Below are positions 34,562 through 46,417 of a DNA stretch of 64,000 bases, in pieces; within the stretch, counting starts at the first letter, position 1, and each line of letters begins with the position of its first letter. The DNA comes from Skeletonema tropicum (Eukaryota > Bacillariophyta > Thalassiosirophyceae > Thalassiosirales > Thalassiosiraceae): positions 186,001-250,000 of the forward strand of contig CM074140.1 of assembly GCA_037178625.1 (NCBI GenBank). Reading direction: 5' to 3'. The notes under the pieces were generated by a model. It worked only from the letters and a program-made list of their open reading frames with translations, did not search any database and was not told the DNA's origin. The position numbers were made by a program, and so were the translations under genes.

Positions 34562-35221
34562 ATGATGCCATCCACATCCACCTCTCCTACTGGCAAATGG
34601 GAGCGCACCAATCTGCGTCTACCAGCCATTCAAAATCATACCAATGACTCAGCAACTATTGCCGCCTCTCAAGAATATTACTTGTGCCTGCCGATGCATA
34701 TGCCGCCAACATTAACAACTCTTGACAGCTCATCATCTAATATTATCGCAGATGATGATGATGATCGTACAAATGAAAATAATAATCGAACACCAATTTC
34801 ACAACATGAACATTCCATCGCTCTAGATCATGTAGATCTAGATCTAGATCGCTACCTCTCCTCACTGCCACAGCTAGCACCCTCCACAAGACAATTATTG
34901 CATCATCATCATTCCAACAATCAGCAGCAGCAGCAGCAGCATAAACTCATTACATCGACCAACAGCGGTCGAATCATCAATGTCTTGCAGGGAGAAATGG
35001 CGCATTGCACTCCAGCTCAGGCAGATGTTCTTGTGAGTGATGATGCTACGACATGTCACATTTTGGGATTGTGGAGTTGTTGTTGCAGCAGTGGTGAAGG
35101 TGAGGGTACTTCTAGTAACAGTGTGTGTGACATTGGTGATTCAAGAGCAAGAGACGTACTAACACGAACTGATGGTAGTAAATTGAAATTGGCGACAGTG
35201 GCTCACAATTATTTTATATGA
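34562..35221 (+). CDS. truncated NTAN1-like ORF, copy 12
   Basis: Protein unchanged. The following junction carries a private 5-bp insertion (CTACG at 35967-35971) that breaks the 65-codon upstream ORF of the next copy. Unit length 1531. Confidence 0.7.
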   Translation: MMPSTSTSPTGKWERTNLRLPAIQNHTNDSATIAASQEYYLCLPMHMPPTLTTLDSSSSNIIADDDDDRTNENNNRTPISQHEHSIALDHVDLDLDRYLSSLPQLAPSTRQLLHHHHSNNQQQQQQHKLITSTNSGRIINVLQGEMAHCTPAQADVLVSDDATTCHILGLWSCCCSSGEGEGTSSNSVCDIGDSRARDVLTRTDGSKLKLATVAHNYFI

Positions 35222-36092
35222 CAATCCACCAGGAAGACGATGAGTATGAGTGGTGATTTCGAAAGCTCTCATTGCGCTCTACCGATTGGTACTATTATCA
35301 ATACCAAATATCGATCGATCGTTTGCCAATGCACTCTACAAACTCGAGCACAAGAATCCTTATAATTACGTCGAGCCCAAATCGACATTCCGAATAAATT
35401 CGGATTTTGACCAAAATGACCAAGTAGAATCGTTGTTTGAAGCGCTTTCGATTTCGATTAGTAGTAGAATAATAAATAATAAACAGTATTTTGATAGTAT
35501 CCATGGTACGAATCGAATCAGCTTCAAAAGAGCTTTCCAATGGTTGTCATATTGTATTGTATTCTGCCTCGTCAACATTTAATTTCGACCTCGGCTGTGA
35601 AATTCTGGCTCCAGAGCCGGATCTGGCCGAGCTGGGCAGAAAGTAACCCCGTTTCTGGCCCATTCGATCTGTGAATAGTCGTCCAATCAACCTCATTACA
35701 CGTCTAAACGATAGAGCTTGATGAGAGCTTTTCAAAACGCCACTGATCGTCTTGATTGGACCTCTACGAGACAAGATATCAAAAGATACGGCTCATGGTC
35801 AATGGTCATGCATGGTGCATCTCGATCTGCTATATGTACATCTGCTGCTCTTGCCTTGATTTGATGGCTTTTTGATGCGACACAGCAATTCAGATGCCCA
35901 TCTCTCTCAAAAATTCCGCCAACACCAAACCAAAAAGGTTGAACGTTGAATATATGAACCAACACGCTACGTCGACCATGACCAGAACATTTGCAGGGCT
36001 GCACGGATCGACAGCTACTTATTAGCAACATACACTAAATATATTAATGAAGCTCAAAGCACTGCTGATGTATGTACTATCGATAATAAGAT

Positions 36093-36752
36093 ATGATGCC
36101 ATCCACATCCACCTCTCCTACTGGCAAATGGGAGCGCACCAATCTGCGTCTACCAGCCATTCAAAATCATACCAATGACTCAGCAACTATTGCCGCCTCT
36201 CAAGAATATTACTTGTGCCTGCCGATGCATATGCCGCCAACATTAACAACTCTTGACAGCTCATCATCTAATATTATCGCAGATGATGATGATGATCGTA
36301 CAAATGAAAATAATAATCGAACACCAATTTCACAACATGAACATTCCATCGCTCTAGATCATGTAGATCTAGATCTAGATCGCTACCTCTCCTCACTGCC
36401 ACAGCTAGCACCCTCCACAAGACAATTATTGCATCATCATCATTCCAACAATCAGCAGCAGCAGCAGCAGCATAAACTCATTACATCGACCAACAGCGGT
36501 CGAATCATCAATGTCTTGCAGGGAGAAATGGCGCATTGCACTCCAGCTCAGGCAGATGTTCTTGTGAGTGATGATGCTACGACATGTCACATTTTGGGAT
36601 TGTGGAGTTGTTGTTGCAGCAGTGGTGAAGGTGAGGGTACTTCTAGTAACAGTGTGTGTGACATTGGTGATTCAAGAGCAAGAGACGTACTAACACGAAC
36701 TGATGGTAGTAAATTGAAATTGGCGACAGTGGCTCACAATTATTTTATATGA
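36093..36752 (+). CDS. truncated NTAN1-like ORF, copy 13
   Basis: Protein unchanged. Its 65-codon upstream ORF is shifted by the 5-bp insertion noted for copy 12. Type-A spacer follows. Confidence 0.7.
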   Translation: MMPSTSTSPTGKWERTNLRLPAIQNHTNDSATIAASQEYYLCLPMHMPPTLTTLDSSSSNIIADDDDDRTNENNNRTPISQHEHSIALDHVDLDLDRYLSSLPQLAPSTRQLLHHHHSNNQQQQQQHKLITSTNSGRIINVLQGEMAHCTPAQADVLVSDDATTCHILGLWSCCCSSGEGEGTSSNSVCDIGDSRARDVLTRTDGSKLKLATVAHNYFI

Positions 36753-37618
36753 CAATCCACCAGGAAGACGATGAGTATGAGTGGTGATTTCGAAAGCTCT
36801 CATTGCGCTCTACCGATTGGTACTATTATCAATACCAAATATCGATCGATCGTTTGCCAATGCACTCTACAAACTCGAGCACAAGAATCCTTATAATTAC
36901 GTCGAGCCCAAATCGACATTCCGAATAAATTCGGATTTTGACCAAAATGACCAAGTAGAATCGTTGTTTGAAGCGCTTTCGATTTCGATTAGTAGTAGAA
37001 TAATAAATAATAAACAGTATTTTGATAGTATCCATGGTACGAATCGAATCAGCTTCAAAAGAGCTTTCCAATGGTTGTCATATTGTATTGTATTCTGCCT
37101 CGTCAACATTTAATTTCGACCTCGGCTGTGAAATTCTGGCTCCAGAGCCGGATCTGGCCGAGCTGGGCAGAAAGTAACCCCGTTTCTGGCCCATTCGATC
37201 TGTGAATAGTCGTCCAATCAACCTCATTACACGTCTAAACGATAGAGCTTGATGAGAGCTTTTCAAAACGCCACTGATCGTCTTGATTGGACCTCTACGA
37301 GACAAGATATCAAAAGATACGGCTCATGGTCAATGGTCATGCATGGTGCATCTCGATCTGCTATATGTACATCTGCTGCTCTTGCCTTGATTTGATGGCT
37401 TTTTGATGCGACACAGCAATTCAGATGCCCATCTCTCTCAAAAATTCCGCCAACACCAAACCAAAAAGGTTGAACGTTGAATATATGAACCAACACGTCG
37501 ACCATGACCAGAACATTTGCAGGGCTGCACGGATCGACAGCTACTTATTAGCAACATACACTAAATATATTAATGAAGCTCAAAGCACTGCTGATGTATG
37601 TACTATCGATAATAAGAT

Positions 37619-38278
37619 ATGATGCCATCCACATCCACCTCTCCTACTGGCAAATGGGAGCGCACCAATCTGCGTCTACCAGCCATTCAAAATCATACCA
37701 ATGACTCAGCAACTATTGCCGCCTCTCAAGAATATTACTTGTGCCTGCCGATGCATATGCCGCCAACATTAACAACTCTTGACAGCTCATCATCTAATAT
37801 TATCGCAGATGATGATGATGATCGTACAAATGAAAATAATAATCGAACACCAATTTCACAACATGAACATTCCATCGCTCTAGATCATGTAGATCTAGAT
37901 CTAGATCGCTACCTCTCCTCACTGCCACAGCTAGCACCCTCCACAAGACAATTATTGCATCATCATCATTCCAACAATCAGCAGCAGCAGCAGCAGCATA
38001 AACTCATTACATCGACCAACAGCGGTCGAATCATCAATGTCTTGCAGGGAGAAATGGCGCATTGCACTCCAGCTCAGGCAGATGTTCTTGTGAGTGATGA
38101 TGCTACGACATGTCACATTTTGGGATTGTGGAGTTGTTGTTGCAGCAGTGGTGAAGGTGAGGGTACTTCTAGTAACAGTGTGTGTGACATTGGTGATTCA
38201 AGAGCAAGAGACGTACTAACACGAACTGATGGTAGTAAATTGAAATTGGCGACAGTGGCTCACAATTATTTTATATGA
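37619..38278 (+). CDS. truncated NTAN1-like ORF, copy 14
   Basis: Protein unchanged. The following type-A spacer lacks one AT dinucleotide near 38890 (GCTATGTAC instead of GCTATATGTAC). Unit length 1524. Confidence 0.7.
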   Translation: MMPSTSTSPTGKWERTNLRLPAIQNHTNDSATIAASQEYYLCLPMHMPPTLTTLDSSSSNIIADDDDDRTNENNNRTPISQHEHSIALDHVDLDLDRYLSSLPQLAPSTRQLLHHHHSNNQQQQQQHKLITSTNSGRIINVLQGEMAHCTPAQADVLVSDDATTCHILGLWSCCCSSGEGEGTSSNSVCDIGDSRARDVLTRTDGSKLKLATVAHNYFI

Positions 38279-39142
38279 CAATCCACCAGGAAGACGATGA
38301 GTATGAGTGGTGATTTCGAAAGCTCTCATTGCGCTCTACCGATTGGTACTATTATCAATACCAAATATCGATCGATCGTTTGCCAATGCACTCTACAAAC
38401 TCGAGCACAAGAATCCTTATAATTACGTCGAGCCCAAATCGACATTCCGAATAAATTCGGATTTTGACCAAAATGACCAAGTAGAATCGTTGTTTGAAGC
38501 GCTTTCGATTTCGATTAGTAGTAGAATAATAAATAATAAACAGTATTTTGATAGTATCCATGGTACGAATCGAATCAGCTTCAAAAGAGCTTTCCAATGG
38601 TTGTCATATTGTATTGTATTCTGCCTCGTCAACATTTAATTTCGACCTCGGCTGTGAAATTCTGGCTCCAGAGCCGGATCTGGCCGAGCTGGGCAGAAAG
38701 TAACCCCGTTTCTGGCCCATTCGATCTGTGAATAGTCGTCCAATCAACCTCATTACACGTCTAAACGATAGAGCTTGATGAGAGCTTTTCAAAACGCCAC
38801 TGATCGTCTTGATTGGACCTCTACGAGACAAGATATCAAAAGATACGGCTCATGGTCAATGGTCATGCATGGTGCATCTCGATCTGCTATGTACATCTGC
38901 TGCTCTTGCCTTGATTTGATGGCTTTTTGATGCGACACAGCAATTCAGATGCCCATCTCTCTCAAAAATTCCGCCAACACCAAACCAAAAAGGTTGAACG
39001 TTGAATATATGAACCAACACGTCGACCATGACCAGAACATTTGCAGGGCTGCACGGATCGACAGCTACTTATTAGCAACATACACTAAATATATTAATGA
39101 AGCTCAAAGCACTGCTGATGTATGTACTATCGATAATAAGAT

Positions 39143-39802
39143 ATGATGCCATCCACATCCACCTCTCCTACTGGCAAATGGGAGCGCACCAATCTGCGTC
39201 TACCAGCCATTCAAAATCATACCAATGACTCAGCAACTATTGCCGCCTCTCAAGAATATTACTTGTGCCTGCCGATGCATATGCCGCCAACATTAACAAC
39301 TCTTGACAGCTCATCATCTAATATTATCGCAGATGATGATGATGATCGTACAAATGAAAATAATAATCGAACACCAATTTCACAACATGAACATTCCATC
39401 GCTCTAGATCATGTAGATCTAGATCTAGATCGCTACCTCTCCTCACTGCCACAGCTAGCACCCTCCACAAGACAATTATTGCATCATCATCATTCCAACA
39501 ATCAGCAGCAGCAGCAGCAGCATAAACTCATTACATCGACCAACAGCGGTCGAATCATCAATGTCTTGCAGGGAGAAATGGCGCATTGCACTCCAGCTCA
39601 GGCAGATGTTCTTGTGAGTGATGATGCTACGACATGTCACATTTTGGGATTGTGGAGTTGTTGTTGCAGCAGTGGTGAAGGTGAGGGTACTTCTAGTAAC
39701 AGTGTGTGTGACATTGGTGATTCAAGAGCAAGAGACGTACTAACACGAACTGATGGTAGTAAATTGAAATTGGCGACAGTGGCTCACAATTATTTTATAT
39801 GA
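39143..39802 (+). CDS. truncated NTAN1-like ORF, copy 15
   Basis: Protein unchanged. Type-A spacer follows; unit length 1526. Confidence 0.7.
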   Translation: MMPSTSTSPTGKWERTNLRLPAIQNHTNDSATIAASQEYYLCLPMHMPPTLTTLDSSSSNIIADDDDDRTNENNNRTPISQHEHSIALDHVDLDLDRYLSSLPQLAPSTRQLLHHHHSNNQQQQQQHKLITSTNSGRIINVLQGEMAHCTPAQADVLVSDDATTCHILGLWSCCCSSGEGEGTSSNSVCDIGDSRARDVLTRTDGSKLKLATVAHNYFI

Positions 39803-40668
39803 CAATCCACCAGGAAGACGATGAGTATGAGTGGTGATTTCGAAAGCTCTCATTGCGCTCTACCGATTGGTACTATTATCAATACCAAATATCGATCGAT
39901 CGTTTGCCAATGCACTCTACAAACTCGAGCACAAGAATCCTTATAATTACGTCGAGCCCAAATCGACATTCCGAATAAATTCGGATTTTGACCAAAATGA
40001 CCAAGTAGAATCGTTGTTTGAAGCGCTTTCGATTTCGATTAGTAGTAGAATAATAAATAATAAACAGTATTTTGATAGTATCCATGGTACGAATCGAATC
40101 AGCTTCAAAAGAGCTTTCCAATGGTTGTCATATTGTATTGTATTCTGCCTCGTCAACATTTAATTTCGACCTCGGCTGTGAAATTCTGGCTCCAGAGCCG
40201 GATCTGGCCGAGCTGGGCAGAAAGTAACCCCGTTTCTGGCCCATTCGATCTGTGAATAGTCGTCCAATCAACCTCATTACACGTCTAAACGATAGAGCTT
40301 GATGAGAGCTTTTCAAAACGCCACTGATCGTCTTGATTGGACCTCTACGAGACAAGATATCAAAAGATACGGCTCATGGTCAATGGTCATGCATGGTGCA
40401 TCTCGATCTGCTATATGTACATCTGCTGCTCTTGCCTTGATTTGATGGCTTTTTGATGCGACACAGCAATTCAGATGCCCATCTCTCTCAAAAATTCCGC
40501 CAACACCAAACCAAAAAGGTTGAACGTTGAATATATGAACCAACACGTCGACCATGACCAGAACATTTGCAGGGCTGCACGGATCGACAGCTACTTATTA
40601 GCAACATACACTAAATATATTAATGAAGCTCAAAGCACTGCTGATGTATGTACTATCGATAATAAGAT

Positions 40669-41328
40669 ATGATGCCATCCACATCCACCTCTCCTACTGG
40701 CAAATGGGAGCGCACCAATCTGCGTCTACCAGCCATTCAAAATCATACCAATGACTCAGCAACTATTGCCGCCTCTCAAGAATATTACTTGTGCCTGCCG
40801 ATGCATATGCCGCCAACATTAACAACTCTTGACAGCTCATCATCTAATATTATCGCAGATGATGATGATGATCGTACAAATGAAAATAATAATCGAACAC
40901 CAATTTCACAACATGAACATTCCATCGCTCTAGATCATGTAGATCTAGATCTAGATCGCTACCTCTCCTCACTGCCACAGCTAGCACCCTCCACAAGACA
41001 ATTATTGCATCATCATCATTCCAACAATCAGCAGCAGCAGCAGCAGCATAAACTCATTACATCGACCAACAGCGGTCGAATCATCAATGTCTTGCAGGGA
41101 GAAATGGCGCATTGCACTCCAGCTCAGGCAGATGTTCTTGTGAGTGATGATGCTACGACATGTCACATTTTGGGATTGTGGAGTTGTTGTTGCAGCAGTG
41201 GTGAAGGTGAGGGTACTTCTAGTAACAGTGTGTGTGACATTGGTGATTCAAGAGCAAGAGACGTACTAACACGAACTGATGGTAGTAAATTGAAATTGGC
41301 GACAGTGGCTCACAATTATTTTATATGA
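40669..41328 (+). CDS. truncated NTAN1-like ORF, copy 16
   Basis: Protein unchanged. Type-A spacer follows; unit length 1526. Confidence 0.7.
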   Translation: MMPSTSTSPTGKWERTNLRLPAIQNHTNDSATIAASQEYYLCLPMHMPPTLTTLDSSSSNIIADDDDDRTNENNNRTPISQHEHSIALDHVDLDLDRYLSSLPQLAPSTRQLLHHHHSNNQQQQQQHKLITSTNSGRIINVLQGEMAHCTPAQADVLVSDDATTCHILGLWSCCCSSGEGEGTSSNSVCDIGDSRARDVLTRTDGSKLKLATVAHNYFI

Positions 41329-42194
41329 CAATCCACCAGGAAGACGATGAGTATGAGTGGTGATTTCGAAAGCTCTCATTGCGCTCTACCGATTGGTACT
41401 ATTATCAATACCAAATATCGATCGATCGTTTGCCAATGCACTCTACAAACTCGAGCACAAGAATCCTTATAATTACGTCGAGCCCAAATCGACATTCCGA
41501 ATAAATTCGGATTTTGACCAAAATGACCAAGTAGAATCGTTGTTTGAAGCGCTTTCGATTTCGATTAGTAGTAGAATAATAAATAATAAACAGTATTTTG
41601 ATAGTATCCATGGTACGAATCGAATCAGCTTCAAAAGAGCTTTCCAATGGTTGTCATATTGTATTGTATTCTGCCTCGTCAACATTTAATTTCGACCTCG
41701 GCTGTGAAATTCTGGCTCCAGAGCCGGATCTGGCCGAGCTGGGCAGAAAGTAACCCCGTTTCTGGCCCATTCGATCTGTGAATAGTCGTCCAATCAACCT
41801 CATTACACGTCTAAACGATAGAGCTTGATGAGAGCTTTTCAAAACGCCACTGATCGTCTTGATTGGACCTCTACGAGACAAGATATCAAAAGATACGGCT
41901 CATGGTCAATGGTCATGCATGGTGCATCTCGATCTGCTATATGTACATCTGCTGCTCTTGCCTTGATTTGATGGCTTTTTGATGCGACACAGCAATTCAG
42001 ATGCCCATCTCTCTCAAAAATTCCGCCAACACCAAACCAAAAAGGTTGAACGTTGAATATATGAACCAACACGTCGACCATGACCAGAACATTTGCAGGG
42101 CTGCACGGATCGACAGCTACTTATTAGCAACATACACTAAATATATTAATGAAGCTCAAAGCACTGCTGATGTATGTACTATCGATAATAAGAT

Positions 42195-42854
42195 ATGATG
42201 CCATCCACATCCACCTCTCCTACTGGCAAATGGGAGCGCACCAATCTGCGTCTACCAGCCATTCAAAATCATACCAATGACTCAGCAACTATTGCCGCCT
42301 CTCAAGAATATTACTTGTGCCTGCCGATGCATATGCCGCCAACATTAACAACTCTTGACAGCTCATCATCTAATATTATCGCAGATGATGATGATGATCG
42401 TACAAATGAAAATAATAATCGAACACCAATTTCACAACATGAACATTCCATCGCTCTAGATCATGTAGATCTAGATCTAGATCGCTACCTCTCCTCACTG
42501 CCACAGCTAGCACCCTCCACAAGACAATTATTGCATCATCATCATTCCAACAATCAGCAGCAGCAGCAGCAGCATAAACTCATTACATCGACCAACAGCG
42601 GTCGAATCATCAATGTCTTGCAGGGAGAAATGGCGCATTGCACTCCAGCTCAGGCAGATGTTCTTGTGAGTGATGATGCTACGACATGTCACATTTTGGG
42701 ATTGTGGAGTTGTTGTTGCAGCAGTGGTGAAGGTGAGGGTACTTCTAGTAACAGTGTGTGTGACATTGGTGATTCAAGAGCAAGAGACGTACTAACACGA
42801 ACTGATGGTAGTAAATTGAAATTGGCGACAGTGGCTCACAATTATTTTATATGA
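42195..42854 (+). CDS. truncated NTAN1-like ORF, copy 17
   Basis: Protein unchanged. Its type-B spacer (B segment 43137-43325) carries a private 16-bp tandem duplication, CCGAATAAATTCGGAT at 43023-43038 and 43039-43054. This spacer is what lies directly upstream of the full-length gene. Confidence 0.7.
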   Translation: MMPSTSTSPTGKWERTNLRLPAIQNHTNDSATIAASQEYYLCLPMHMPPTLTTLDSSSSNIIADDDDDRTNENNNRTPISQHEHSIALDHVDLDLDRYLSSLPQLAPSTRQLLHHHHSNNQQQQQQHKLITSTNSGRIINVLQGEMAHCTPAQADVLVSDDATTCHILGLWSCCCSSGEGEGTSSNSVCDIGDSRARDVLTRTDGSKLKLATVAHNYFI

Positions 42855-43699
42855 CAATCCACCAGGAAGACGATGAGTATGAGTGGTGATTTCGAAAGCT
42901 CTCATTGCGCTCTACCGATTGGTACTATTATCAATACCAAATATCGATCGATCGTTTGCCAATGCACTCTACAAACTCGAGCACAAGAATCCTTATAATT
43001 ACGTCGAGCCCAAATCGACATTCCGAATAAATTCGGATCCGAATAAATTCGGATTTTGACCAAAATGACCAAGTAGAATCGTTGTTTGAAGCGCTTTCGA
43101 TTTCGATTAGTAGTAGAATAATAAATAATAAACAGTGCTCGTCCTCGCTGCCGCTCGCACTCGCCAAACACACTTTCAAAAGAGTACTCCACCGCATTAT
43201 TTTCATCATCATCACCAATATAATAGCGTCAAAAATGACAACATTCCAATGAACAGCTTTAGATTAACTTTGTATTTATTTATTTACAATGAACAGCTCC
43301 TTCGCCTGGCGGCTCACTCATGTTGGAGCTTGATGAGAGCTTTTCAAAACGCCACTGATCGTCTTGATTGGACCTCTACGAGACAAGATATCAAAAGATA
43401 CGGCTCATGGTCAATGGTCATGCATGGTGCATCTCGATCTGCTATATGTACATCTGCTGCTCTTGCCTTGATTTGATGGCTTTTTGATGCGACACAGCAA
43501 TTCAGATGCCCATCTCTCTCAAAAATTCCGCCAACACCAAACCAAAAAGGTTGAACGTTGAATATATGAACCAACACGTCGACCATGACCAGAACATTTG
43601 CAGGGCTGCACGGATCGACAGCTACTTATTAGCAACATACACTAAATATATTAATGAAGCTCAAAGCACTGCTGATGTATGTACTATCGATAATAAGAT

Positions 43700-45310
43700 A
43701 TGATGCCATCCACATCCACCTCTCCTACTGGCAAATGGGAGCGCACCAATCTGCGTCTACCAGCCATTCAAAATCATACCAATGACTCAGCAACTATTGC
43801 CGCCTCTCAAGAATATTACTTGTGCCTGCCGATGCATATGCCGCCAACATTAACAACTCTTGACAGCTCATCATCTAATATTATCGCAGATGATGATGAT
43901 GATCGTACAAATGAAAATAATAATCGAACACCAATTTCACAACATGAACATTCCATCGCTCTAGATCATGTAGATCTAGATCTAGATCGCTACCTCTCCT
44001 CACTGCCACAGCTAGCACCCTCCACAAGACAATTATTGCATCATCATCATTCCAACAATCAGCAGCAGCAGCAGCAGCATAAACTCATTACATCGACCAA
44101 CAGCGGTCGAATCATCAATGTCTTGCAGGGAGAAATGGCGCATTGCACTCCAGCTCAGGCAGATGTTCTTGTGAGTGATGATGCTACGACATGTCACATT
44201 TTGGGATTGTGGAGTTGTTGTTGCAGCAGTGGTGAAGGTGAGGGTACTTCTAGTAACAGTGTGTGTGACATTGGTGATTCAAGAGCAAGAGACGTACTAA
44301 CACGAACTGATGGTAGTAAATTGAAATTGGCGACAGTGGCTCACATTGATGGTCCTGGTTATGACAATTGCATTAGAGATGCTATTGACTTGCATTATCA
44401 ATATCATTCGTCGCAACTTCAACTATCATCATCATCACAACAGCAACAGAAAACACAATTGAATAGAGACAATGACAACGATAACGATACCACCACCACC
44501 CTTCCCATAATTCACCTATCGATTCATCTCATGGGGGGATACAATGATAACGATGGAACCTCACTTGAAATTACAGAAGGTGTATTGCGTGCATTGTCGA
44601 ATGTATCCAATGATTATCTCAACATACAGCAGCAGCAGCAGCAACAACAAGAACGACAAGAACAACAGCAGGAACTTCAAATGCAACTGATATTACAAAC
44701 TTGTGCGGTATCATCCTCCAATGACAATGGGAGTGGATGCCCGATTGGACGTGGTCTTGCATTAGATGTAAATTCTGGTACAGTTTATTTGGCAGAGGTT
44801 CAAGAACAAGAAGAGGATGTGGAGTCTTCTTCTTCTTCGATAATTACCAGCTCTGCACAAGGACCAGATTGTTTATTACGTCAGACTCGTCTATGGGCTT
44901 CATTCCTTTTCGAATTTGACAAAAGCCACAACGACGACACCCACAAGAACAAGAGAAAGTTGCAAATAATTCATCATCCCAACGACAACTATCTATACAT
45001 ATCACCATTCTACTTTGCCCCGCATCCATTTCCTCATCGAATGTTGGCATTGAATGATGCGTCACTGTTACAATATACTTCATCATCGCCAGAGGTGGAG
45101 AAGGATAATTTTGTAAGGCATGTGAGGGAGACGTTTTGGTTTATGAATCGAACGAGTTGTTTTCATGTATTCCAAAAGAAGACGAAGAAGGCAGGTGAGA
45201 ATGACAAGGATGAAGAACAGGATGGATGGCATGTTCGATGGGAGGATAAAGATTATTTACCAAGGAGATATCGTCGGGTGGGATTGAATGGGTGGGCTGC
45301 CGTGACATGA
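43700..45310 (+). CDS. NTAN1: protein N-terminal asparagine amidohydrolase (full length)
   Basis: Single-exon gene, 536 residues. The NTAN1 family converts N-terminal Asn to Asp, making a secondary N-degron that is then arginylated and degraded. Recognised by the nucleophile block SDDATTCHI (Cys165), KLATVAHIDGPGYDN, IHLMGGYNDNDG near residue 278, GRGLALDVNSGTVY near 350, YISPFYFAPHPFPHRMLA near 435 and NFVRHVRETFWFMN near 475. The family usually has about 310 residues; the excess is the acidic/polyQ leader (1-140) and Gln-rich insertions (about 310-325). A cytosolic or nuclear location is expected. It is the last member of the array, and its upstream DNA is a type-B spacer plus the 131-bp shared promoter-proximal block, so expression may differ from the ancestral gene. 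Confidence 0.85.
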   Translation: MMPSTSTSPTGKWERTNLRLPAIQNHTNDSATIAASQEYYLCLPMHMPPTLTTLDSSSSNIIADDDDDRTNENNNRTPISQHEHSIALDHVDLDLDRYLSSLPQLAPSTRQLLHHHHSNNQQQQQQHKLITSTNSGRIINVLQGEMAHCTPAQADVLVSDDATTCHILGLWSCCCSSGEGEGTSSNSVCDIGDSRARDVLTRTDGSKLKLATVAHIDGPGYDNCIRDAIDLHYQYHSSQLQLSSSSQQQQKTQLNRDNDNDNDTTTTLPIIHLSIHLMGGYNDNDGTSLEITEGVLRALSNVSNDYLNIQQQQQQQQERQEQQQELQMQLILQTCAVSSSNDNGSGCPIGRGLALDVNSGTVYLAEVQEQEEDVESSSSSIITSSAQGPDCLLRQTRLWASFLFEFDKSHNDDTHKNKRKLQIIHHPNDNYLYISPFYFAPHPFPHRMLALNDASLLQYTSSSPEVEKDNFVRHVRETFWFMNRTSCFHVFQKKTKKAGENDKDEEQDGWHVRWEDKDYLPRRYRRVGLNGWAAVT

Positions 45311-45471
45311 AAATGAGAAGATGCGTCAAGACTGGGAGGATGATTTTGTACATGCACGTATTATCTGTAGAATATATTAGAGCACACTAAATTATACATA
45401 GCTGGGGTGCTATGTCTTTGGAATTAGACGATCGCCTTGGCTAATCTTTATCTCTATCTCGGCGTGCATTG

Positions 45472-45489
45472 TATAATACGCAGGAGCCC
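45472..45489 (+). repeat. 18-bp target site duplication, left copy
   Basis: TATAATACGCAGGAGCCC, identical to 47648-47665, brackets the retroelement remnant. Confidence 0.8.
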
Positions 45490-46417
45490 CTATTACGTAC
45501 AGTCCACCAAGCTTTTGGAGGTGTTGGCTTATGGCATATGCCGACTGAACAACTTATTGAATGTTTGACAATGTTACTGCAGCATTACCAACGGGATTCA
45601 ACTCTTGGACGGAAGTTTAGGGCCATGACGCGGTGGCTGCAGCTTGAAATTGGCACCTGTCTCTCCCCCTTTGCAGTCTCTTATGATACATGGTCGCCTT
45701 TGGCAACACACTGTTGGCATAAAATGCTGTGGAGGACAATTCAATGGTCAGGGATTGAATTATATATTGAATCTGTCCAGATTCCGTATCCCCGAGAGAA
45801 CGATATTTGCATTATGGAGTATGTCTTCCAACAGGGTTGTACGGGCGATGATCTGCTCAGCATTAATCGCTGTCGAAATGCCTTACATCTACTATTTCTC
45901 TCTGATATTGTGACTGCGGATGGATTACACTTTGAGCGTTCCTTGATATCCCGGAATGGCAAGACTCCAATTGAATCATCATATGAATTTCCAGTGTCTC
46001 TTCCAACTATGCTGGATTGGAGACGTTGGGAAGCCTTCTGGACGAGAGTCAGTGGACCAAGCAATTCTACATATCGCTTCTTGGGACGCTGGATACATCT
46101 TTCTCATCGCAAGTGGCGCTGGTATTATGACGAAGGCTGTGATCAGATACAATACAAGACTGATTCGTCTACTGTTCTCCTGTACAATAGGAGTGGAATT
46201 GGCAGGACACGTTTACAACGCACGTACGTTCGTTCGTCCGTTGAGAGGAGTCAACAAATGTCCCTTGGGATGCCTAATCGGTTCATACTATCACGGAGGA
46301 TTCGGTGCTACGGCTGTATACTGGTCCTTCCCTATCGTCACCACTAACGTCACCGGCTGACTTCTGGTCGTTTCTTGCTAGTTGGGGGCGATCTGTAGTG
46401 TTAGCCTATCCAGCAGA

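Larger units (their letters stand above)
17771..44345 (+). repeat. tandem array of 5'-truncated-gene units (NTAN1 head + spacer), about 26.6 kb
   Basis: Structure is U-(X-U)x17, where U is a 777-bp block (131 bp upstream plus 645-646 nt of NTAN1 coding sequence) and X is a spacer of about 749 bp. Start-to-start distances are 1511, 1526, 1526, 1526, 1489, 1526, 1526, 1489, 1526, 1489, 1526, 1531, 1526, 1524, 1526, 1526 and 1505. U begins at the AACCAACACGTCGACC junction (17771) and ends at GGCTCACA, where truncated copies read ATTATTTT and the last copy reads TTGATGG. Left of 17771 is unique sequence. The outer edges therefore look like the original 5' flank and original 3' half of a single gene that was split by duplication. 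Confidence 0.95.

Noticed and set aside
17902..44345. Truncated copies spliced to the distant NTAN1 3' half
   Set aside because: No donor-like site exists at the truncation point (GGCTCACAATTATT), and the full copy is contiguous without introns.
17771..44345. Array as a pure assembly loop
   Set aside because: Private indels in four units and the irregular A/B order argue for real units, although the exact copy number needs long-read confirmation.
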